From Bacillota bacterium (GTDB lineage: Bacteria; Bacillota; Clostridia; Acetivibrionales; JAEXSP01), in NCBI GenBank assembly GCA_023453795.1, contig JAEXSP010000032.1, positions 124,001-188,000 of the forward strand: a DNA stretch of 64,000 nt, read 5' to 3'. Below are positions 16,472 to 26,167 of the stretch, in pieces. Made by a program: the position numbers and the translations under genes. How positions within the stretch are numbered: the stretch's first letter is position 1; each line of letters starts with the position of its first letter. The notes beneath the pieces were generated by a model. The model made no database searches, was not told the origin of the DNA, and saw only the letters and a program-made list of their open reading frames with translations.

Positions 16472-18481
16472 ATGAAAAAGAAACTGATCGCATCAATTAT
16501 GGCAGGGGTATTTCTAATAAGCCAATGCCTGACTGAATATGGGATAGAAACTACAAGTGCAGAAAGTATAGAAAGCACATCTTCGATAAGCAATACTACA
16601 ATATTAACTGGTATTTCAAGCAGTTATACAACTGACAGGTACATAGTCAAATACAATAACAACGAAGACAAAGGACAAAAAGCAAATGACAAGTTTAAGA
16701 AAAAGCTTGAAAATAAAATTGAAAAATCAAATAAGGTAAGCAAAAAGATTTATAATCATATAATTTCAAGTTTTTCAAACTATGGTATTAATTCTGTTGA
16801 TGCTGTTCTAGGAGAAGATATATTTAGTACAATACCTTGCAACTATTATGGTTATTTTAGTGGGACTTCTATGGAGGCTGCTTTTGTCTCAGGTGAAGCC
16901 TTCGCAATACAAGCTATAAAAAAAGTTATAGATAGTTCTGATTTTTTGTACTCATCAAAGGATATAAAAGGGATCAATATATCTAATTCAATAACAAGAA
17001 TACCTTCAACTAATCAATTAACTATAACAGATAATAAAAATTGTTCGGTTTCAGATTTTGTATATCAACAAGGATCGAATTTATTCACACAACGAGGAGC
17101 CCTTGATTCAACGATTTATAGAACAGATATTTATGGAAGGGATATGGGAACTTTGGCTGATGTGAATGGGGATGAAAGGGCTGATTATTTAGTTGTATGG
17201 AAGGATTCAAATGGATCAAGAAATTTTACATCTTACTTATCTCAAGGAAATGGCACTTTTAGTGACCCAATAAATACAACGAGTAATGAACTATACATTC
17301 CTGAGACTACAGGGAGGGATATAGGAACCTTTGCAGATGTGACGGGAGATGGTAAAGCAGACTATATAGTACCATGGAGTAATGGGGGGGGTAGATATAT
17401 AGCAACATATATTTCAAAAGGCGATGGAACATTCAATGAGCTAATAAACACACCTAGTATTGGTTGTTATGTAGCGGATTCGATGGGAAGAGATATAGGA
17501 ACCTTTGCAGATGTGACGGGAGATGGTAAAACAGACTATGTAGTACCATGGAATAATGGTGGGGTTAGATACATAGCGACATATGTTTCAAAAGGAGACG
17601 GCACGTTTTATGAACTTATAAATACGCCAAGTATAGGGTGTTATACAGTAGACACAACAGGAAGAGATATAGGAAGCTTTGCTGATGTAACAGGAGATGG
17701 TAAAGCAGACTATATAGTACCATGGAGTAATGGGGGGGTTAGATATATAGAAACATATATTTCAAAAGGCGACGGAACATTCAATGAGCTAAAAAACACG
17801 CCAAGTATCGGTTGTTATGTAGCAGATACAACGGGAAGAGACATAGGAAGCTTTGCTGATGTAACGGGAGATGGCAAAGCAGACTATATAGTGCCATGGA
17901 ACAATTCAGGATTAAGGTATATAGCAACATATGTTTCAAAAGGAGACGGCATGTTTTATGAACTTATTAATTCATCAAGCAGCAAGGCTTTTTTTGCAGA
18001 TTTAACTGGAAAAGATATTGGTTGTTATGGGTGTATATCTCAAAACAGTAGAGCTGATTATCTGGTTGTAATGAATATAAACGGCTATAGAAAACTATTT
18101 ACCTATTTATCAAATGGAGATGGAACTTTTAAAGAATCCAATGTTTCTACAAATTTTTCTATAAACTTAATAAATAACAAAGAATTCGATCTTATTATGA
18201 AAGCATCAAACATCAAAGATTTTTCGAGGTATCAATTTACTATAAAATATAATATTGCTGAGTTAGAATTACTTGATCTTTGTTCAAATACCTCACAAAA
18301 AGAAAACTCGGTGGGATTAATTGCTGATGCAGGTATTGGCATTACCTACTACTCTCCAGGAACAATAATTCTTACAATAAATAAACCTATACCATCTGGA
18401 ATGGAATGGTCTGGAACAATTAATACAATAAGATTCAAATCAAAAATTAATGGACAATCTAGTATCTGCATTTGCTACTAA
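16472..18481 (+). CDS. Internally deleted subtilase-like protein with FG-GAP repeats
   Basis: A 669-residue secreted protein. The signal peptide (MKKKLIASIMAGVFLISQC) and prodomain start (SYTTDRYIVKYN) match the two subtilases downstream, but the catalytic Asp and His regions are gone: the sequence jumps to the Ser region SGTSMEAAFVSGEA (Ser133). It cannot be an active protease. Six FG-GAP/VCBS-like repeats of 58 residues follow (GRDIGTFADVTGDGKADYIV type, with a DxTGDGxxD calcium loop), and a C-terminal beta domain shared with its neighbours. The start at 16472 follows GGAG. It may be an adhesin or decoy, or a decaying gene; the long open frame argues for some function. Confidence 0.7.
   Translation: MKKKLIASIMAGVFLISQCLTEYGIETTSAESIESTSSISNTTILTGISSSYTTDRYIVKYNNNEDKGQKANDKFKKKLENKIEKSNKVSKKIYNHIISSFSNYGINSVDAVLGEDIFSTIPCNYYGYFSGTSMEAAFVSGEAFAIQAIKKVIDSSDFLYSSKDIKGINISNSITRIPSTNQLTITDNKNCSVSDFVYQQGSNLFTQRGALDSTIYRTDIYGRDMGTLADVNGDERADYLVVWKDSNGSRNFTSYLSQGNGTFSDPINTTSNELYIPETTGRDIGTFADVTGDGKADYIVPWSNGGGRYIATYISKGDGTFNELINTPSIGCYVADSMGRDIGTFADVTGDGKTDYVVPWNNGGVRYIATYVSKGDGTFYELINTPSIGCYTVDTTGRDIGSFADVTGDGKADYIVPWSNGGVRYIETYISKGDGTFNELKNTPSIGCYVADTTGRDIGSFADVTGDGKADYIVPWNNSGLRYIATYVSKGDGMFYELINSSSSKAFFADLTGKDIGCYGCISQNSRADYLVVMNINGYRKLFTYLSNGDGTFKESNVSTNFSINLINNKEFDLIMKASNIKDFSRYQFTIKYNIAELELLDLCSNTSQKENSVGLIADAGIGITYYSPGTIILTINKPIPSGMEWSGTINTIRFKSKINGQSSICICY
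17136..18150 (+). repeat. Six tandem FG-GAP-encoding repeats
   Basis: Repeat units of 174 bases begin near 17136, 17311, 17485, 17659, 17833 and 18007. The middle four are nearly identical in DNA sequence, which indicates recent expansion or gene conversion; the outer two are diverged. Confidence 0.85.
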
Positions 18482-18563
18482 TTAAGTTAAAAGCTAATTT
18501 AAATTGTTGAAATCGTAATAATTGCTATTATATTTATAAACATTTAAACTATGGGGGTATAAA

Positions 18564-21500
18564 ATGAAAAAAAAACTGACAGCATTTATCATTACATTGG
18601 TATTCTTGATGGTTCAATACATAATTCCATCTGGATTAGAACAAGTATATGCAGGGGAAACGAGCAACGGTCCAACTATGATAAGCAATAATGCAACATC
18701 AACCGGCATTTCAAGCGGTTATACAACAGACAGGTACATAGTAAAATACAAGGAGAATAATGGAGACAAAGGACAAAGGGGCAGGAATAACCTTAAGAAA
18801 AAGCTTGAAGATAAAATTAAGCAATCAAAGAAGGTAAGAAGCAAAAAGAATTATGATCAGATAACCTTAAAGACAAAAGAAAAGCCTGATGACTTTATCA
18901 ATCAAATGATGAAGGACAATGAGGACATAGAATATATCCAGCCGGACTATGAAATGAGCCTTTCATCAAATGACGCCAATTTCACCAGTCAATGGGGGGT
19001 GAACAACGGACAATCTGTCAGTGATGCAGTGTACGGGGAAAAACATATAGATGCAAATGTAGTACCTGCATGGGAGATCTCTCGAGGGGAAGGAATTACA
19101 GTCGCTGTAATAGATACCGGAGTTGACATATCGCATGAAGATCTATCAGGGAATGTATGGACAAATGCGAAAGAGATAGCAGGGAACGGAATAGATGACG
19201 ATGGTAATGGATACATAGACGATGTGAATGGGTGGAATTTCTTTGATGATAACAATAAAGTATATAACCAAGCAACAGTGAACGAAGATGAGCACGGAAC
19301 GCATGTCTCTGGAATAATTGCTGCTGTAAAGGACAACTCCAAAGGGATTGCAGGAGTGGCACCAAAGGCAAAAATAATGCCTTTAAAGGTGTTCAAGAAC
19401 GGAACGGCTTACACAAGCGACATTATAGAGGCGATCGAATATGCTGAAAGCAATGGGGCAAAGATCGTAAACTGTAGTTGGGGGACTGCCAAGGACAATC
19501 TGGCACTCAAAGAAACAATTCAGCAGTCAAAGATGCTGTTTGTCTGCGCAGTAGGAAACAGTGCTGCAAATATAGATACAAGTCCTGTATATCCGGCATC
19601 CTATGGCTTAAACAATGTAATAAGCGTTGCATCAATAGACAAAAGCGGTAAGTTGACAAGTGCATCAAACTATGGTGAAAGTTCAACATCTGTAGCAGCT
19701 CCTGGGGAGGACATATACAGCACGCTTCCTGCCAATACATATGGTTCAAGGAGCGGAACATCCCTGGCAGCAGGATTCGTTTCAGGCGAAGCTGCTTTAA
19801 TCGTGAGCAGGTATGGTAACTTAACAGCTCAGGAAGTCAAACAGAGAATCATGAGTTCATCGGACAGGCTGTCAACGTTGGTTGGCAAGGTGAACAGAGG
19901 AAACAAGATAAATGTAAATAGCGCCTTATTGGGATTGAGCAGTGAACAGGTAATGAACATAGGAGAAAGCGGAGGCCAGCAGAATGGTTCACAGAATGTA
20001 GATGGTTATTCGACCTTCTATTCGACACCGCAAACAGGGTCCGGTACAATATTTTCTGTACCTGCAGGGGCTACAAATGGGCAGTTGAACATGACCCTTT
20101 CAGGCAATACGATCACAAACTTAAGACCTTTTAGCGGGACTACTTATACTGCTAAAAAAACTGATTTAGTTTCACAAAGCCCATATAGTGAAGAATTCAA
20201 GGTGGAGAGTCAGTATTCAGACGCTGTATATTATTATGATTTAAGCAATTATATTGGTAAATACCTATATATTACTGGCTACGCAAAAAAGGTTAGCGGT
20301 GAGGCATGTTTAGCACTATATCAAGATAACAACCAATTTCATTCTGCTAATACAGGAACAATAATTATTTCAACTTCGAGTACAAACTATCAAAAATTCA
20401 AGAAAAAAGTTTTGATAGATAATTCTACTCGATATCTTCGTATTTCTCCGCTATCAAGTGGTACAAACATGGAAATGCGAGTAGCAGACCTTGGAATATA
20501 TGATTTGAGTTCAATGGGGATGGAGTCTAAGTCAGAAGATGAACTTGAAAAAACGATAAGATATGTTAGTGGAACACAAGCTGTTAATACAAAAAGAATA
20601 AGAAGTGTAGGAAAGAATTTGGTTAGGAATGGAAATGGGGAAGAGGGGATTAGTTCATGGATAAATTTTTCAGCTGTAAAACTAAGCTTTAATTCAAATC
20701 ATTTTGTCCTTGAATCTCCTGTTGCTTGTGGATATGTATATCAAAAAATAAACGTAAAAAAGAACACAAATTATTGTTTATCTGCTGGTGGTATGACAAA
20801 TGGCTTAATAGGTATTGATGGATATGATGGTTATGACGGTGATGGCGCTTGGATGAATACTCAATTGGGATTTATCTCTACTGCAAGTCCATCAAGTATA
20901 TTTAATACGGGGGATTATTCAACAATATGCGTTTTTTTAGTATCTTCTTCGACCCCAAATATTACTGCATACTTTAGTGAGGTTATGCTTTCAGAGGGCA
21001 CAACAGTACCGGAGTCTTACGAACCTTACAAAGAATCATCGTTGTTCATTCCAAATAAAATATGCATAAACTCTATAGGAAGCATGACAGATGAACTAAA
21101 CCTTAATACAGGTTTATATATAGATAGGATTAGTGATTTAATTAATTTAGATGGGAGTATTGCTTGGGGGTTTAATACTAATTTTTCCGGTTATAAACGT
21201 CTATTTGTTACTGGATTATTTTCTTATCCAGGATCATCACAAAACATACAATCAAATGTCATTAAATATAATGGTCAGAAAATAAATCAAATAACTGATT
21301 GGGGAGCTATTGGAGCAGATACTTTCGTTGCAGGTGACGGAATAGATGTCAATCCATTGTATATAATGGTGGGTAATTCTGATTCTGGGTGGACGGATAC
21401 GATGATTCCTACAGTTGAAGAATTAAAAGCTTATTTTTACGGATGGAAGATGTGCGCTTCAGATGGAAGTTCCTATGTTTCGGGAACAAAGTACTGGAAA

Positions 21501-22376
21501 CATGTTATAGATGGCACTGGTATAACAAACATCTTACCAACTGTAAGCTATTCAGGGTATACGCCATATAAGCTTCTTTACAAATTACCAAACTCCTTAA
21601 CAACTAAGCTTGCTATACCGCCAATTACCTGCTATTCGGGGGGTACCATATATATAGACAATGCAGTTAAGGATTCAGCAGTATACAGTAATGGTATAAT
21701 TGTGACAAATCAAAATCTTCCAATTAAATCAATTGAAAGTGTATATAAAATTGATGGAAGTATACTGAGTCCGGTAGATCCCTCAAAAATAACAATTTCG
21801 CCAAATGGCCTTACATTTTCTATAGCGAGTGCAAATAACGGAGAACAGTATCAGTATACATATATCTATGATAGTAGCCTAAGTGCAGCTACTACGGTTC
21901 AGTTTATTGTACCTACAACTTCTTCGGATCAGACAAATGATAACACTAATATGATAAATGAACTTAATAAAAAATTAGATGCCTTAACATCTGATGTAGA
22001 AATGTTAAAGAAACAGATAAGGCAACAAACTATTAATGCGGGACCATTCAAAATAAATTGTACTTTGGATGGGAGCTTTAACCTTGTACTTACGGCTTCA
22101 AATTCAAAGGATTATAGTAAACGAACTTTTACTGTAATATACAATCCTTCAGAGCTTGATATAGTAGATCTCTCTGCAGAAACACCAACGTTAGAAACCG
22201 GCGTGTGCAATATAAGTGGTACGAATATCGTAATAACCAAAGTTGCACTGGGAGTCATTGAGTTCTTCATTAATAATCCGATTAATCAAGGGTCTTCCCA
22301 CTCAGGAGCAGTCAATACTATAATATTTAAATCAAAAATTAACGGACAAGCTACTGTATCGTATACAGTGCAATAA
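18564..22376 (+). CDS. Secreted S8 subtilase with fibre-like C-terminal half
   Basis: A 1270-residue protein with signal peptide (LTAFIITLVFLMVQYIIPSG), inhibitor-type prodomain (TDRYIVKYKENNGDKG to about 130), then a subtilisin domain with a full triad: Asp184 (VAVIDTGVD), His244 (DEHGTHVSG) and Ser400 (SGTSLAAGF), and oxyanion Asn in CAVGNSAAN. Residues about 480-1100 are beta-rich and contain a YEPYKESSLFIP motif common in phage minor tail and fibre proteins. A coiled coil (INELNKKLDALTSDVEMLKK) and a cohesin-like beta domain end it. It is probably extracellular or wall-associated. It may process itself, its paralogue or the adjacent RHS protein; that is inference. Confidence 0.88.
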   Translation: MKKKLTAFIITLVFLMVQYIIPSGLEQVYAGETSNGPTMISNNATSTGISSGYTTDRYIVKYKENNGDKGQRGRNNLKKKLEDKIKQSKKVRSKKNYDQITLKTKEKPDDFINQMMKDNEDIEYIQPDYEMSLSSNDANFTSQWGVNNGQSVSDAVYGEKHIDANVVPAWEISRGEGITVAVIDTGVDISHEDLSGNVWTNAKEIAGNGIDDDGNGYIDDVNGWNFFDDNNKVYNQATVNEDEHGTHVSGIIAAVKDNSKGIAGVAPKAKIMPLKVFKNGTAYTSDIIEAIEYAESNGAKIVNCSWGTAKDNLALKETIQQSKMLFVCAVGNSAANIDTSPVYPASYGLNNVISVASIDKSGKLTSASNYGESSTSVAAPGEDIYSTLPANTYGSRSGTSLAAGFVSGEAALIVSRYGNLTAQEVKQRIMSSSDRLSTLVGKVNRGNKINVNSALLGLSSEQVMNIGESGGQQNGSQNVDGYSTFYSTPQTGSGTIFSVPAGATNGQLNMTLSGNTITNLRPFSGTTYTAKKTDLVSQSPYSEEFKVESQYSDAVYYYDLSNYIGKYLYITGYAKKVSGEACLALYQDNNQFHSANTGTIIISTSSTNYQKFKKKVLIDNSTRYLRISPLSSGTNMEMRVADLGIYDLSSMGMESKSEDELEKTIRYVSGTQAVNTKRIRSVGKNLVRNGNGEEGISSWINFSAVKLSFNSNHFVLESPVACGYVYQKINVKKNTNYCLSAGGMTNGLIGIDGYDGYDGDGAWMNTQLGFISTASPSSIFNTGDYSTICVFLVSSSTPNITAYFSEVMLSEGTTVPESYEPYKESSLFIPNKICINSIGSMTDELNLNTGLYIDRISDLINLDGSIAWGFNTNFSGYKRLFVTGLFSYPGSSQNIQSNVIKYNGQKINQITDWGAIGADTFVAGDGIDVNPLYIMVGNSDSGWTDTMIPTVEELKAYFYGWKMCASDGSSYVSGTKYWKHVIDGTGITNILPTVSYSGYTPYKLLYKLPNSLTTKLAIPPITCYSGGTIYIDNAVKDSAVYSNGIIVTNQNLPIKSIESVYKIDGSILSPVDPSKITISPNGLTFSIASANNGEQYQYTYIYDSSLSAATTVQFIVPTTSSDQTNDNTNMINELNKKLDALTSDVEMLKKQIRQQTINAGPFKINCTLDGSFNLVLTASNSKDYSKRTFTVIYNPSELDIVDLSAETPTLETGVCNISGTNIVITKVALGVIEFFINNPINQGSSHSGAVNTIIFKSKINGQATVSYTVQ

Positions 22377-22403
22377 ATTTTGCTTACTTTGGGGGGAAAC
22401 AAA

Positions 22404-25400
22404 ATGAAAAAGAAACTGATCGCATTAATCATAGCAGGGGTATTTCTAATAACCCAATGCATAACTGCGTATGGGATAGAAACTACAAGTGAAGAAAGTA
22501 CAAACAACAGCACATCTTCGGTGAGCAATAATGCAACAGCAACCGGCATTTCAAGCGGTTATACAACAGACAGGTACATAGTCAAATACAAGGAGAATAA
22601 TGGAGACAAAGGACAAAGAGGCAGGAATAACCTTAAGAAAAAGCTTGAAGATAAAATTAAGAAATCAAAGAAGGTAAGAAGCAAAAAGAATTATGATCAG
22701 ATAACCTTAAAGGCAAAGGAAAAGCCTGATGACTTTATCAATCAAATGATGAAGGACAATGAGGACATAGAATATATCCAGCCGGACTATGAAATGAACC
22801 TTTTATCAAGCGATACATACTTTACCAGTCAATGGGGGGTGAACAACGGACAATCTGTCAGTAATGCAGTGTACGGGGAAAAACATATAGATGCAAATGT
22901 AGTACCTGCATGGGAGATCTCTCGAGGGGAAGGGATTACAGTCGCTGTAATAGATACCGGAGTTGACATATCGCATGAAGATCTATCAGGGAATGTATGG
23001 ACAAATGCGAAAGAGATAGCAGGGAACAGAATAGATGACGATGGTAATGGATATATAGACGATGTGAATGGGTGGAATTTCTTCGATGACAACAATATAG
23101 TATATAACCAGTTGTCAGTGAATGAAGACGAACATGGAACCCATGTATCTGGAATCATTGCTGCAACGAAGGACAATGCTAAAGGGATTGCAGGAGTGGC
23201 TCCAAAAGCAAAAATAATGACGCTTAAGGTGTTTAAGAACGGAGCAGCTTATACAAGTGATATCATAGAGGCAATTGAATATGCTGAAAGCAATGGGGCA
23301 AAAGTTGTAAACTGCAGTTGGGGAACTTCTAAGGATAATCCGGCACTAAAAGAAACAATACAGCAGTCGAAAATGTTGTTTGTTTGTGCAGTCGGAAACA
23401 GTGCTGCAAATATAGATACAAGTCCTGTATATCCGGCATCCTATAACTTAAGCAATGTAATAAGCGTTGCATCGATAGATAAAAGCGGTAAGTTGGCAAG
23501 TTCATCAAACTATGGGGGGAATTTAGCTTCTATAGCAGCTCCTGGGGATGACATATACAGCACGCTCCCAGCCAATAAATATGGATCAAGAAGCGGAACT
23601 TCAATGGCGGCGGCATTTGTTTCAGGTGAAGCTGCTTTAATTGTGAGCAAGTATGGTAATATAACAGCCCAGGAAATCAAGCAGAAAATCATGAGTTCAT
23701 CGGATAAGCTGTCTACATTGGTTGGTAAGGTGAACAGAGGAAACAAGATAAATGTAAATAGCGCCTTATTGGGACTGAGTAGTGAACAGGTAATCAATGT
23801 AGGGGAAAGCGAGGGCCAGCAGAATGGTTCACAGGATGGAGATGGTTATTCGACCTTCTATTCAGCACCACAAACAACAACAGGTAATGTATTCTCAGTA
23901 CCGTCAGGTGCTGTTAATGGCCAATTGAATATGACTCTTTCCGGTAATACATATACCAACTTATTGGGTACTGATGGGGATTGCGAGGATATAACCAAAT
24001 GGCAGGTACCTTCTCCTTCGGGCATAGCGCTTGATAATACAAATAAAGTTAATGGTTCAAATAGCTTTAAGTTTACTGTGCAGTCATCAGGTAATGCGCA
24101 TGCGAATAAAAATGTGTTACCTTTGTTAAATACTAGTAAATATTATTTAGTATCAGGATACATTATGAATGGTAGTGCAACTTCAGGTGCAGCAATTTTT
24201 GCATACTCAAATGGAACAGGAAACACTCCGACAAGAACTTCATACGTTACCCTCAGCCAAGGATTTACAAGAGTATGCTGTAAAATAGCTCCTTCAGATT
24301 TTGGTACAGGATCAACCAATTTTTTAATACAACCTACGGGTTATGGTTCAAGCGGACAGTATTTTAATGTTGATAGTCTAATGATCAATGAAATATCATC
24401 TTCGGATTATACATTATCAAATGATGAGCTTATGACAAAATACCCGTACATTAGTGGTACAAAATGTGTAAATGCAATGAGAATAAGGAGTATTGGCAAA
24501 AACTTGGTACCAGGCTATTTAAGTTTTTCTACTAATAAGGAACAATTTCAATCAGACGGCATAAACTCTATCAAATATACAAGCAATGGAACTCCGGTTG
24601 CAGCTCAGACAAACAATAAAATAAAAGTATTGCCGAATACCAGGTATATTTTTTCCTGCAAAAAGTCAGATATAACAGTTGGAGGCAGATTACATGTAGT
24701 CTTTTATGATAAGTCAGGAAATAAACTTACTGGTCTTGACGAAAACGGGATAATACAATTTACTGCAAATAATACAACTACAAAGATTACTGTTGACACA
24801 CCAGCCTCTGCTGATTATGCGACAATAAGAGCAGTTATAGATAATGCAGACAATCGTAGTTATGACAGCGGTTTAAGCACAAGACTTTATGAAATTCAAT
24901 TGGAAAAAGGGGAAAGCATTACTTTATATGAACCATATAAAGAATCATCAATGTACCTGCCTAATAATGTTAGCTTAAACTCTGTTGGAGATGTTAAAGA
25001 TGAAATTAATATATATTCTTGTAATTATATTGCAAAGACCAAAAGGCTTAAATTCAATGGAAGTGAAAACTGGGTATATTACGGTGATGGGGGTACAAAT
25101 GCATACGCTTTTGCATTAAAGATTGATGATTTTTCAAAAGAATCTTACATACAAAATGCAATATTAATGATACAAAACCCAATTACTTATAAAGTAGTTT
25201 GGATTAATGATCAAAGTTTACATTTTTATACTGAAAGCGGTCAAATAGTTATAATTGTACCAAAGGTATTGATTGATAATTACACAGGGGTAAACCCTTC
25301 TGATAAATTAAGGGAATATATTTCTGATAATAAGGGTGAAATTACCTATAAACTAGTAACCCCTTTATCAACTAATTTAAATATACCATCAATAACTTGT

Positions 25401-26153
25401 TATGCTGGAGGTACAATATACCTTGAAAATGCTATAAGAGATACTGTGTCATATGGCAATGGAATAACGATAGCGAATACAAACCTTCCGATTAAATCTA
25501 TCGAAAGTATGTATAAAATTGATGGGAGTACGATGACTCCTATTGATTTAAGCAAAGTGTCCATAGCTTCTAACGGCCTTTCCTTAACAATAGCAGGGGC
25601 AAATAATGGTGAACAATACCAGTATACCTATCTATACGATAGCAGTCTGAGTACTGTTCCATCTGTACAATTCATTGTACCTACAAGTACAGACGATCAA
25701 ACGAATGACAATACTTCAATGATTAATCAGCTCAAGGAAGTTATTAACAATCTGTCTGCAAGGGTGACGAAATTGGAGCAACAAGGTGGAGGTAGTGGAT
25801 CAGCGAGGATCAATGCTGGACCGTTCAAAATCAACTGTACTTCAGGAAGCAGTATAAACCTTGTGCTTACAGCTTCCAATTCCAAGGACTTCAGTACCAG
25901 AAACTTCACAGTCATTTATAACGCTGCCGAACTTGACATAGTTGACTTGTGTGCAGAAACTGCAACTATGGAAACCGGAGTATGCAATGTAGCAGGTACA
26001 AACATTGTAATAACAAAAGTCGCCCCGGGGGTTATAGAATTCTTCATCAATAATCCCGTTAAGCAGGGAACTACATATACAGGGACTGCAAATACGATAG
26101 TATTCAAGTCTAAAATTAATGGACAAGCAACAGTGTCCTATACAGTTCAATAA
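22404..26153 (+). CDS. Secreted S8 subtilase, tandem paralogue
   Basis: A 1249-residue paralogue of the preceding gene, with signal peptide (LIALIIAGVFLITQCITAYG) and triad Asp184, His244, Ser400 (SGTSMAAAFVSG). The first 470 residues and the last 180 are almost the same as in its neighbour, while the middle is different: a carbohydrate-binding-like module (from about 510) and a second beta module before the YEPYKESSMYLP motif. The C-terminus has a coiled coil and the same cohesin-like domain. ATG 22404 follows GGGGGG; the in-frame TTG 22380 is rejected. The pattern of conserved ends and variable middle suggests exchange of binding specificity. Confidence 0.88.
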   Translation: MKKKLIALIIAGVFLITQCITAYGIETTSEESTNNSTSSVSNNATATGISSGYTTDRYIVKYKENNGDKGQRGRNNLKKKLEDKIKKSKKVRSKKNYDQITLKAKEKPDDFINQMMKDNEDIEYIQPDYEMNLLSSDTYFTSQWGVNNGQSVSNAVYGEKHIDANVVPAWEISRGEGITVAVIDTGVDISHEDLSGNVWTNAKEIAGNRIDDDGNGYIDDVNGWNFFDDNNIVYNQLSVNEDEHGTHVSGIIAATKDNAKGIAGVAPKAKIMTLKVFKNGAAYTSDIIEAIEYAESNGAKVVNCSWGTSKDNPALKETIQQSKMLFVCAVGNSAANIDTSPVYPASYNLSNVISVASIDKSGKLASSSNYGGNLASIAAPGDDIYSTLPANKYGSRSGTSMAAAFVSGEAALIVSKYGNITAQEIKQKIMSSSDKLSTLVGKVNRGNKINVNSALLGLSSEQVINVGESEGQQNGSQDGDGYSTFYSAPQTTTGNVFSVPSGAVNGQLNMTLSGNTYTNLLGTDGDCEDITKWQVPSPSGIALDNTNKVNGSNSFKFTVQSSGNAHANKNVLPLLNTSKYYLVSGYIMNGSATSGAAIFAYSNGTGNTPTRTSYVTLSQGFTRVCCKIAPSDFGTGSTNFLIQPTGYGSSGQYFNVDSLMINEISSSDYTLSNDELMTKYPYISGTKCVNAMRIRSIGKNLVPGYLSFSTNKEQFQSDGINSIKYTSNGTPVAAQTNNKIKVLPNTRYIFSCKKSDITVGGRLHVVFYDKSGNKLTGLDENGIIQFTANNTTTKITVDTPASADYATIRAVIDNADNRSYDSGLSTRLYEIQLEKGESITLYEPYKESSMYLPNNVSLNSVGDVKDEINIYSCNYIAKTKRLKFNGSENWVYYGDGGTNAYAFALKIDDFSKESYIQNAILMIQNPITYKVVWINDQSLHFYTESGQIVIIVPKVLIDNYTGVNPSDKLREYISDNKGEITYKLVTPLSTNLNIPSITCYAGGTIYLENAIRDTVSYGNGITIANTNLPIKSIESMYKIDGSTMTPIDLSKVSIASNGLSLTIAGANNGEQYQYTYLYDSSLSTVPSVQFIVPTSTDDQTNDNTSMINQLKEVINNLSARVTKLEQQGGGSGSARINAGPFKINCTSGSSINLVLTASNSKDFSTRNFTVIYNAAELDIVDLCAETATMETGVCNVAGTNIVITKVAPGVIEFFINNPVKQGTTYTGTANTIVFKSKINGQATVSYTVQ

Positions 26154-26167
26154 TTGGGGGAAGAAAA

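Noticed and set aside
17136..18150. Tandem repeats as a CRISPR-like array
   Set aside because: Units are 174 bases, coding in one frame and encode FG-GAP motifs; there are no spacers.
18564..26153. Tandem subtilase duplication as an assembly artefact
   Set aside because: The copies differ at many synonymous sites and their middles are unrelated, so they are real paralogues.
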